The position numbers were made by a program, and so were the translations under genes. The notes beneath the pieces are model-generated. The model worked only from the letters and a program-made list of their open reading frames with translations, was not told the origin of the DNA and did not search any database. Below are positions 1-5,534 of a stretch of DNA of 7,152 nt, one piece after another; the stretch's first letter is position 1; each line of letters opens with the position of its first letter. The DNA comes from Pseudomonadota bacterium (GTDB lineage Bacteria > Pseudomonadota > Alphaproteobacteria > Rhizobiales > Devosiaceae): positions 1-7,152 of the forward strand of contig JAEWHZ010000265.1 in the NCBI GenBank assembly GCA_023387585.1, in the 5' to 3' direction.

Positions 1-5
1 GTGCG

Positions 6-204
6 CGTCGCTGGTTCCCCGGCGGCCGGGTGCCAACGGGGATTAAAAGGGAACACGGTGCGACGTACCCATCAGGGCGCAAGACCGTGGCTGCCCCCGC
101 AACTGTGAGCGGTGAGCTCTTCCGAAATTCGCCACTGGCCCGACAGGCCGGGAAGGCTCGGAAGCGCGTCGACCCGCAAGCCAGGAGACCTGCCGTCGAC
201 GACG
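6..204 (+). ncRNA. Cobalamin (AdoCbl-type) riboswitch
   Basis: This is a cis-acting RNA aptamer in the 5' leader of the transporter operon. It should bind adenosylcobalamin or a related corrinoid and lower expression of the downstream genes when B12 is plentiful. Seen directly are the conserved blocks in the usual order: GGTGCC near the 5' end (about 30-35), AGGGAAC (48-53), the core GCCCCCGCAACTGT (92-105), CCACTGGCC (132-140), GGGAAGG (150-156) and the B12 box AGCCAGGAGACCTGCC (179-194). A possible closing helix P1 is CGTCG (6-10) with CGACG (200-204), so the aptamer is essentially complete but its promoter lies before the window. Family membership is very secure; the exact ends and the preferred corrinoid are inferred. 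Confidence 0.96.
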
Positions 205-345
205 ATCGTTTCAACCCGGCCGGGGTGTGCCGAGGGGAATCCGGATGGCGCTCGACGAGCATTTGCGGGCCGTTTGCCCGATAAGAATCGCAGCTTTTCG
301 CCGTATCGGTTCTTCCGTGACCTTTCGCCCGGGCCGTTCTTGGTC

Positions 346-383
346 GCGTTTCCTCTCTGCCGGAAACGCTGTGATGGCGGAGG
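346..383 (+). promoter_or_regulatory. Candidate riboswitch expression platform (alternative hairpins over the ribosome binding site)
   Basis: Two alternative stems are visible just before the first gene. Stem A is a perfect 8-bp pairing of 346-353 (GCGTTTCC) with 362-369 (GGAAACGC), leaving 354-361 as its loop. Stem B pairs 354-361 (TCTCTGCC) with 376-383 (GGCGGAGG) over 8 positions, two of them G-U, and buries the Shine-Dalgarno sequence of the ATG at 390. Stem B is hard to form together with stem A, so the two look like ribosome-binding-site-open and -closed states. No U-tract follows either stem, so control of translation is likelier than transcription termination. The pairing was found by eye, and the link to ligand binding is inferred. 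Confidence 0.45.
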
Positions 384-389
384 TCCGGG

Positions 390-1193
390 ATGGAGCTGGC
401 GCGGCGACTGGTCGGCCCTAGGCCGGCGCGGCTGGCGGTCGAGGGTCTGAGCTGGGGGCCATCGAGCCGCCTGCCGATCATCGAAGACCTGTCCTTTTCC
501 GTGGCGCCGGGCGAGATGCTGGCCGTGGTCGGCCCCAACGGGGCCGGCAAGTCGAGCCTGCTGCGCTGCCTCTATCGCTTCCACCGCCCGAGCGCCGGCC
601 GGGTGCTGCTCGACGGCGAGGATGTCTGGACACTGAGGCCGAAAGCGATCGCGCGGCGCGTCGCGACCGTGCTGCAGGAACAGGCTTCGGATTTCGGCCT
701 GTCGGTCGCCGAGATCATCGAGCTGGGACTGACGCCGCATCTCGAGCGCTTCGCCGCCGACCAGTACGGGCCGGTCGAGGACGCGCTGGCGCTGATGGGG
801 CTGACAGCCTTCGCCGCGCGCGATTTCGGCTCGCTGTCGGGCGGGGAGAAGCAGCGGGTGATGATCGCCCGCGCCCTCGTGCAGAAACCCGACCTGCTGG
901 TGCTCGACGAGCCCACCAACCATCTCGACATCCGCCACCAGCTCGAAATGCTCGACCTGCTTTCGGGCCTGCCGACCACGGTGGTGGTGTGCCTGCACGA
1001 TCTGGCGCTGGCCTCGGCGCATGCCGACCGCGTGCTGGTGCTCGAAGCCGGGCGCCAGGTGCAGCTCGGCGCGCCGCTCGACGTGCTCACACCCGACAGC
1101 ATCCGCCAAACCTTCGCCGTCGAGACGGCGATCGACAGCCATCCGGCCACCGGACGGCCGCGCTTTTCCTTCCACATCGCTTCCAACCCCTGA
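390..1193 (+). CDS. ABC transporter ATP-binding protein (FecE/BtuD type), probable corrinoid/metal-complex importer
   Basis: This is the cytoplasmic ATPase that powers uptake by the permease encoded two genes downstream. The 267-residue length is normal for the FecE/FhuC/BtuD family. Visible motifs are Walker A GPNGAGKSS (residues 48-56), Q-loop glutamine Q96 in VLQEQ, signature LSGGEKQR (149-156), Walker B LLVLDE (169-174), D-loop NHLD (177-180) and switch histidine H203 in CLHDL. All catalytic residues are present. The ATG at 390 is preceded by GGCGGAGG (376-383) at good spacing. It is the first gene behind the B12 riboswitch, which argues for import of cobalamin, a cobalamin precursor or cobalt complex rather than a ferric siderophore. 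Sequence alone does not separate BtuD from FhuC/HmuV-type ATPases, so no symbol is given. Confidence 0.93.
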   Translation: MELARRLVGPRPARLAVEGLSWGPSSRLPIIEDLSFSVAPGEMLAVVGPNGAGKSSLLRCLYRFHRPSAGRVLLDGEDVWTLRPKAIARRVATVLQEQASDFGLSVAEIIELGLTPHLERFAADQYGPVEDALALMGLTAFAARDFGSLSGGEKQRVMIARALVQKPDLLVLDEPTNHLDIRHQLEMLDLLSGLPTTVVVCLHDLALASAHADRVLVLEAGRQVQLGAPLDVLTPDSIRQTFAVETAIDSHPATGRPRFSFHIASNP

Positions 1194-1204
1194 GGATTTT
1201 CTTG

Positions 1205-2152
1205 ATGCGTATCGCTTCGACGCTTCTGGTTCCGGCGCTGCTCGCTGCCACCGCCGGATCGGCGCTCGCCTTTCCCGTCACTGTTGAGAGCTGCAATCGC
1301 GAGGTGACCTTCGATGCCGCGCCTCAGCGCGCCATCGCCAATGACGTCAATCTCGTCGAGATGATGCTGGTGCTCGGGCTGACCGAGCATATGGTCGGCT
1401 ATACCGGCATCTCCGATTGGAACAAGCTCGATGAGCAACTGCGCGAAGGCGTGGGCGAACTGCCCGAGCTGTCGCCCAATTATCCCACCAAGGAGGTTCT
1501 GCTCGGCGCCGATGCCGATTTCTACTTCGCGGGCTGGAACTACGGCATGCGGGTGGGCGGCGAGGTGACGCCGGAGACGCTCGGGGAATTCGGCATCGCC
1601 GTCTACGAGCTGACCGAAAGCTGCATCCACATCATGGATAAGCCCAAGGCCTCGATGGACGACATGTATGCCGATCTCATCAATCTCGGCCGCATCTTCG
1701 GAGTCGAGGACCGCGCCGAGGCGCTGGTCGATGGCTACCAGCAGGAACTGGCCGACTTCACCGCCACACTGCCCGCAGCCGAGACGGCACCGCGCGTCTT
1801 CGTCTACGATTCGGGCGAGGACAAGCCGTTCACCGCCGGCCGCTACGCCATTCCCACGGCGTTGATCGAGGCTGCCGGCGGCATCAACATCATGGACGAC
1901 GTGGCATCGAGCTGGGTCGAGGTGGGCTGGGAGCCGGTGATCGAGCGCGACCCCGAGGTGGTGGTGATTGTCAACTATGGCGACGTGACCGCCGAGCAGA
2001 AGATCGCCTTCATGAAGGAGAACCCCGCCTTCCAGCACCTGTCGGCCGTGGTCAACGACCGCTTCGTGGTGCTCGAATATGTCGAAGCGACGCCGGGGCC
2101 GCGCAATATCGAGGCGGTCAAGCGCCTCGCCGAAGCCTTCCACGCCTCCTGA
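1205..2152 (+). CDS. Periplasmic substrate-binding protein of FecCD/BtuCD-type ABC importer
   Basis: This protein captures the substrate in the periplasm and delivers it to the permease. Of its 315 residues, about 1-22 form a Sec signal peptide: an R near the N-terminus, a hydrophobic run and an A-L-A cleavage site before FPVTVES. There is no lipobox cysteine, so the mature protein should be soluble. The body fits the cluster A-II (FepB/BtuF/TroA-like) binding-protein fold: an early PQRAIAND segment, VLGLTEHMVG, and a long mid-protein helix from about residue 145 joining the two lobes. Two cysteines (30 and 140) are visible in the mature N-lobe. The start at 1205 has GAGGA (1192-1196) eight bases upstream, overlapping the ATPase stop. 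An ATG-less upstream extension of the frame exists but would bury the signal peptide. Substrate identity is inferred only from the riboswitch. Confidence 0.9.
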   Translation: MRIASTLLVPALLAATAGSALAFPVTVESCNREVTFDAAPQRAIANDVNLVEMMLVLGLTEHMVGYTGISDWNKLDEQLREGVGELPELSPNYPTKEVLLGADADFYFAGWNYGMRVGGEVTPETLGEFGIAVYELTESCIHIMDKPKASMDDMYADLINLGRIFGVEDRAEALVDGYQQELADFTATLPAAETAPRVFVYDSGEDKPFTAGRYAIPTALIEAAGGINIMDDVASSWVEVGWEPVIERDPEVVVIVNYGDVTAEQKIAFMKENPAFQHLSAVVNDRFVVLEYVEATPGPRNIEAVKRLAEAFHAS

Positions 2153-2169
2153 TTTTTTTGAAAAGGGCC

Positions 2170-2191
2170 GGCCGGCCGTACGCGGCCGGCC
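2170..2191 (+). repeat. Intercistronic hairpin with TACG loop
   Basis: A perfect 9-bp inverted repeat, GGCCGGCCG (2170-2178) and CGGCCGGCC (2183-2191), encloses the tetranucleotide TACG. It lies between the binding-protein stop (2152) and the permease start (2201). No T-tract follows it on the plus strand, so it is not a standard intrinsic terminator for this operon. A run of seven T precedes it (2153-2159), which would give terminator polarity only on the minus strand, where no gene ends here. The most likely role is to protect the 3' end of the upstream mRNA or to slow entry into the permease gene, giving more binding protein than permease. Confidence 0.6.
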
Positions 2192-2200
2192 TGGTTTCCC

Positions 2201-3262
2201 ATGTCTCACAAGCACCTCGTCGACGGGCCGCGCCACGCCCTGATCCACAACATGCCGCTGCTCGCTGGCGGGCTTCTCGTCGTGCTTGTACTGGCGATGA
2301 TGCTGGCCGTCTCGATCGGGGCGGTAGCGATCCCGGTCGATCTGGTGTGGAGCGTCATCCTCAGCCATGTCGCGCCGGGCAGCGTTGAAATCACCTGGTC
2401 GCCGGGGCGCGACAGCATCGTGTGGGACGTACGGCTGCCGCGCGTCATCCTGGGGGCCATGGTCGGCGCGAGCCTGGCGCTGGTCGGGGCGGCGCTGCAA
2501 TCGGTGACGCGCAACCCGCTGGCCGATCCGCACCTTCTGGGCATCTCCTCGGGCGCAGCGCTCGGGGCGATCATCGTGCTGTTGCATACCGGCATGTTCC
2601 TTGGGCTCGCCACGGTGCCGCTGATGGCGTTCATCGGGGCGCTGGCGACCACGGCGGTGGTTGTCGGCGTCGCCAATTTCGCCAATTCCACCAATGCCAG
2701 CCGGCTGGTGCTGACCGGCGTCGCCGTCTCCTTCATCGTCACCTCGCTGGGCAGCCTCGGCATCTTCCTCGGCGATCCTCGGGCAGCGCATACGGCGATC
2801 TTCTGGATGCTGGGCGGGCTGGGGCTGGCGCAGTGGACGCAACTGCCCTATCCGCTGCTGGCCCTCGCCCTGTGCGGCGCCTATCTGATGTTCAACGCGC
2901 GAAACCTCAACGCCATGACGCTGGGCGACGAGAGTGCCACGACGCTCGGCATCCCCGCCGGACGCTTCCGCATGGTGGTGTTCATCGTCTGCGCGCTGCT
3001 GACCGGCGCCGCCGTCGCCTTTTCGGGCATCATTTCCTTCGTCGGGCTGATGATCCCGCATATCGTGCGCATGATCATCGGGGGCGATTTCCGCCGCGTG
3101 CTGCCGCTCTCGGCCCTGCTGGGGGCGATCTTCCTGGTTCTCACCGACATGGTGGCGCGCATCATCATCTCGCCTCAGGACATGCCGATCGGGGTGATCA
3201 CGGGGCTGATCGGCGGAGTGTTCTTCATCGCGCTGATGCGGCGCAACAGGCGCCTGGGATGA
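2201..3262 (+). CDS. FecCD/BtuC-family ABC transporter permease
   Basis: This inner-membrane subunit forms the translocation path, probably as a homodimer because only one permease gene is present. The 353-residue length is normal for the family, which usually has about ten membrane helices; hydrophobic segments run through most of the protein from about residue 19. Family motifs are RLPRV (78-82), NPLADPHLLGISSGA (105-119) and FVGLMIPHIVR (280-290), followed by GGDFRRVLPLSALLGA, the cytoplasmic region that meets the ATPase. The ATG at 2201 has almost no Shine-Dalgarno sequence (CTGGTTTCCC before it) and sits ten bases after a strong hairpin, so translation may be weak. A second ATG at 2252 also exists, but the usual family N-terminus favours 2201. 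Its stop overlaps the next start (ATGA). Confidence 0.92.
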   Translation: MSHKHLVDGPRHALIHNMPLLAGGLLVVLVLAMMLAVSIGAVAIPVDLVWSVILSHVAPGSVEITWSPGRDSIVWDVRLPRVILGAMVGASLALVGAALQSVTRNPLADPHLLGISSGAALGAIIVLLHTGMFLGLATVPLMAFIGALATTAVVVGVANFANSTNASRLVLTGVAVSFIVTSLGSLGIFLGDPRAAHTAIFWMLGGLGLAQWTQLPYPLLALALCGAYLMFNARNLNAMTLGDESATTLGIPAGRFRMVVFIVCALLTGAAVAFSGIISFVGLMIPHIVRMIIGGDFRRVLPLSALLGAIFLVLTDMVARIIISPQDMPIGVITGLIGGVFFIALMRRNRRLG

Positions 3263-4029
3263 ACCTCGATCAAACGCTGGCGCGTCTGGCGGCGGAGCGC
3301 CCCGAACTCGGGCTCAACGTTTCTGGGGCGGGCGCGAGGCTGCCGCGGCTGGCCGAAACGGCGCGGCCAGGCAGTGGGATACTGGAGAACTGGCTCGCCG
3401 GCACCGCATCGCTGGCCGAAGGCGTCGATGCCCGGACGGCGGCGGCTTATCTGATCTCCATACTCACCTGGCGGCTCGGCGAGATTCTTGGGGCGCTCTA
3501 TCTCGAAGGCACGATTCTGCCGGCGCTCGAGGCGGCGCAACTGGGGGCGGACCTCACGGTGGTCGGCACGCCGGGTGCGCGCGACATCCGCTTCGACTTT
3601 CATTTCGCCGCGGCGGACGGCGGAACGGGGTTCGATCGCGCCGGCATGCGGCGATCCATCCTTGCCGTACATCGCCCGCTGGTCATGGCGCTCAACAGGG
3701 AAACCGGGCTGTCGCGCGGGGCGCTGTGGCGGCTGGTGACCGACGGCATGACCAACGGCTTCCTCGTCCATGGCAAGCTGACCGGCCGCGTCGATCCCGC
3801 ACGCGCGGAAGCCGAGGCGATCTTCGACGGGGCGCCGCTCGCCAACCGGCAATGGCGTTTCATACGCATAGAGCCCGACGGACATTCTCCGGAATGGTTC
3901 CGGCTGCGCGGCGGCTGCTGCCGGCTCTACCGCACGCCGGGGGCCGACTATTGCACCACCTGCGTGCTGCGCGGCGAAGCCGAGCAGGTCGCGCGGCTCG
4001 AAAACTTCATGCGCAATCGCGCGCAATGA
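3259..4029 (+). CDS. FhuF-like [2Fe-2S] protein, candidate ferric-siderophore or corrinoid reductase
   Basis: This is a 256-residue protein whose ATG overlaps the permease stop by four bases (ATGA, 3259-3262), so the two are translationally coupled. The C-terminus carries CC-X10-C-X2-C, with cysteines 220, 221, 232 and 235. This exact spacing is the [2Fe-2S] signature of the FhuF ferric-siderophore reductase family. The N-terminal part matches the general FhuF-like layout, with helical segments such as AAAYLISILTWRLGEIL and a central VHRPLVMALNRETGLS stretch, and it has no signal peptide, so it should be cytoplasmic. In FhuF the cluster gives an electron to the imported Fe(III) complex to release iron. 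Because this operon sits behind a B12 riboswitch, reduction of an imported Co(III) corrinoid or a cobalt complex is the alternative; that role is inference. Length is close to E. coli FhuF. Confidence 0.85.
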   Translation: MNLDQTLARLAAERPELGLNVSGAGARLPRLAETARPGSGILENWLAGTASLAEGVDARTAAAYLISILTWRLGEILGALYLEGTILPALEAAQLGADLTVVGTPGARDIRFDFHFAAADGGTGFDRAGMRRSILAVHRPLVMALNRETGLSRGALWRLVTDGMTNGFLVHGKLTGRVDPARAEAEAIFDGAPLANRQWRFIRIEPDGHSPEWFRLRGGCCRLYRTPGADYCTTCVLRGEAEQVARLENFMRNRAQ

Positions 4030-4061
4030 AAACGGGGCGGTGAAGCGCGTCCGCGCCGATC

Positions 4062-4075
4062 TTGACCTGGATCAA
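4062..4075 (+). promoter_or_regulatory. FNR/FixK-type binding box upstream of hemerythrin-like gene
   Basis: TTGAC-CTGG-ATCAA matches the FNR/FixK consensus TTGAT-N4-ATCAA at nine of ten half-site bases. It is part of a slightly longer inverted repeat, CTTGA (4061-4065) with TCAAG (4072-4076). Its centre, about 4068.5, would place a class II activated transcription start near 4110. A poor -10 candidate, CAGGAT, is at 4098-4103, as expected for an activator-dependent promoter. The coding start chosen at 4166 would then have a leader of about 56 bases. The cognate regulator is probably the fnrN-type gene that converges on this gene. Confidence 0.75.
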
Positions 4076-4152
4076 GGTATTCGGACGCCGCAGGGCGCAG
4101 GATGGATCGGTCATTTCGGGATCGATTGTTTCATGACCGTTCAATCCCCGGC

Positions 4153-4157
4153 GGAGG
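4153..4157 (+). promoter_or_regulatory. Shine-Dalgarno sequence deciding the hemerythrin-like start
   Basis: GGAGG lies eight bases before the ATG at 4166. The in-frame alternatives are a GTG at 4040, which lies before the FNR box, and an ATG at 4133 with only a distant GGGA. Both are poorer, so translation most likely begins at 4166. Confidence 0.7.
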
Positions 4158-4165
4158 GACCGGAA

Positions 4166-4729
4166 ATGGCTGACGGGCCGGCGCCTGCCGCGCATCCATC
4201 TTGCGAGGCTGACTTCGCCGCCCATCATCGCCAGCTTCTCGTCCTGTGCGACGAGCTGGAAGCCGTGGCCGACGCCCTGCCCCGGATCGATACGCAAAAA
4301 TGCCTGTTCCTGTCACGCGCCATCGGCCCGGTGCTGGCGGCCGCCCAGAAGATCGAGGAAGCCGAGCTGTTCCGCGACATGGCGTGCTCGGCGCCCGAGC
4401 GGCCGGCTCTGGCGGCGACGCTCGAATGGCTGCGCGTCGAGCATCAGGTCGATCTGTGTTATGCCGAGGAGGTGCAGGACGCGCTGCGCGCCTATGGCGA
4501 GGGGTTTCGCCGCCCGTCGCCCGAGGCGACCGGCTTCATGCTGCGCGGTTTTTTCGAAGGGCTGCGCCGGCACGTGGCCTTCGAGGCGCATCTTGCGGCG
4601 ATGCTATCCGAAGCCGGCAGCGGTTCAGCCGCACAGGGCCCCGAGGCGGGCGAGGTCGGGGATCTCGACGTGGCGGGTGTTGGTGATGCGGATGATCTCG
4701 GAGCGGCGAAGCCGGGTAAGCTGGCGTGA
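4166..4729 (+). CDS. Hemerythrin-like (HHE) domain protein
   Basis: This is a predicted cytoplasmic four-helix-bundle protein of 187 residues. Candidate di-iron ligands occur once per predicted helix: H20/H21 in FAAHHRQL, E64/E65/E67 in KIEEAELF, H93 in RVEHQVDL with E101/E102 after it, and H136 with E140 in RRHVAFEAHL, an HxxxE pair typical of the family. Hemerythrin-like proteins bind O2, NO or iron and often serve in oxygen, nitrosative or iron stress. An FNR box upstream and a convergent fnrN-type gene support a low-oxygen or NO-linked role. The folded domain seems to end near residue 150. The last 35 or so residues are rich in G, A and D, lie antisense to the fnrN DNA-binding region, and look like unconstrained tail. 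The family call is by motif pattern and the physiological role is inferred. Confidence 0.75.
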   Translation: MADGPAPAAHPSCEADFAAHHRQLLVLCDELEAVADALPRIDTQKCLFLSRAIGPVLAAAQKIEEAELFRDMACSAPERPALAATLEWLRVEHQVDLCYAEEVQDALRAYGEGFRRPSPEATGFMLRGFFEGLRRHVAFEAHLAAMLSEAGSGSAAQGPEAGEVGDLDVAGVGDADDLGAAKPGKLA

Positions 4730-5350
4730 CACGGTCTCGATGGTGAGCCCGAGGAAGTCGGCGATATCCAGCCGGCTGAGCGGCAGGTCATAGGCGACGG
4801 AGCCCTCGACCCTGCCGTCCGGATCGGCATGAGTCGCGATCAGGTAGAGAAAGCTCGCGACCTTTTCCTGCGCCGTCTTGCGCCCCAGCGTCACCATCCA
4901 GTCGCGCGCCTCGTCGAGCTCGCGCAGGGTCTGGCGCATCAGCCGGTGCTCAAGCGCGGGATAGCGCGCGACCAGCGTTTCGAGGGCGGCGCGCGGCACG
5001 ACGCACAGCTCGACATCGGACGCCGCCTCGGCCGCCACGGCGTTCTCGTCCCCATAGAGCCGGCCGAGGAAATCGGGGGCGAATTGCAGCCCCACAACCT
5101 GCTGGCGGCCGTCCTCGAGCACCTTGGTGAGCTTGACGACGCCGCGCATGATGTTGGCGTAGCTGTGAATCTCGGTGCTGTCGCCGATCAGCTCGGAACC
5201 GGGCTCGACGCGCGCCTTGTGGGCCGTGCGCGCCAGCTCCATCAGCTGGTCGGGCTCGAGCACGCCGCACATGCCCTTGTGCCGCGCCTCGCAACTGCGG
5301 CACAGCACAGGCAAGTCGGAATTGTGGACGTCCTTGCGTTCGCCGCTCAT
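4625..5350 (-). CDS. fnrN: Crp/Fnr-family oxygen-sensing transcriptional regulator (FnrN/FnrL type)
   Basis: This is a 241-residue regulator expected to sense O2 through a [4Fe-4S] cluster and to bind TTGAT-N4-ATCAA sites as a dimer when oxygen is low. The four likely cluster ligands are C17, C20, C28 (C-X2-C-X7-C, the alphaproteobacterial spacing) and C116. A cyclic-nucleotide-binding-like beta-roll covers about 40-120, the dimerisation helix about 120-155, and the helix-turn-helix about 190-216. The recognition helix contains IETVSRQL, with E205, S208 and R209 matching the residues FNR uses to read TTGAT. The start at 5350 is chosen because AAGGGG lies six bases upstream. ATGs at 5368 and 5458 extend the frame but have weak ribosome sites and would add up to 36 residues. 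No FNR box is visible upstream of the gene itself, so autoregulation is not evident. The choice among the names FnrN, FnrL and Fnr is uncertain. Confidence 0.92.
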   Translation of the reverse strand: MSGERKDVHNSDLPVLCRSCEARHKGMCGVLEPDQLMELARTAHKARVEPGSELIGDSTEIHSYANIMRGVVKLTKVLEDGRQQVVGLQFAPDFLGRLYGDENAVAAEAASDVELCVVPRAALETLVARYPALEHRLMRQTLRELDEARDWMVTLGRKTAQEKVASFLYLIATHADPDGRVEGSVAYDLPLSRLDIADFLGLTIETVSRQLTRLRRSEIIRITNTRHVEIPDLARLGALCG

Positions 5351-5356
5351 CAGGAA

Positions 5357-5362
5357 CCCCTT
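5357..5362 (-). promoter_or_regulatory. Shine-Dalgarno sequence deciding the fnrN-type start
   Basis: On the minus strand AAGGGG is followed by six bases (TTCCTG) and the ATG at 5350. The upstream in-frame ATGs at 5368 and 5458 lack a comparable site. Confidence 0.65.
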
Positions 5363-5534
5363 CCCCATGGTGATAGCGCTCTGCGGCCCGCATGACCAGA
5401 CGCAGCCGTGCCGCAGGCATATGGCGCGAACGGCTCGTTCAGGAGAGCTAGCGTGCACATTTTCCGTGGCGCCGGCGGCGGATAGAAGCTATGCGGTCGG
5501 GGTTTCGGCGGTATCCGCCTGAATCCGAGACGCC

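Noticed and set aside
266..280. CGGGC/GCCCG hairpin in the leader as a possible intrinsic terminator.
   Set aside because: It has only a 5-bp stem and no T-run follows, so a Rho-independent terminator is not supported.
245..421. Small open frame in the riboswitch leader (ATG at 245, GAGGGG at 232-237, 58 residues), overlapping the start of the ATPase gene.
   Set aside because: It has a passable ribosome site and could be a leader peptide, but its product is an arginine-rich sequence without recognisable features. It also runs through the candidate expression platform, and open frames are common by chance at this GC content.
572..3061. 829-codon open frame on the minus strand.
   Set aside because: It is antisense to three well-supported transporter genes; its H/R/D/G-rich translation is the usual mirror of GC-rich coding DNA.
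2422..3258. Long upstream extension of the FhuF-like frame inside the permease gene.
   Set aside because: The extension is an R/H/G-rich shadow of the permease in another frame. The ATG at 3259 overlapping the permease stop is a typical coupled start.
4040..4165. Upstream GTG (4040) and ATG (4133) starts for the hemerythrin-like protein.
   Set aside because: The GTG precedes the FNR box and the ATG at 4133 lacks a good ribosome site; GGAGG at 4153-4157 supports 4166.
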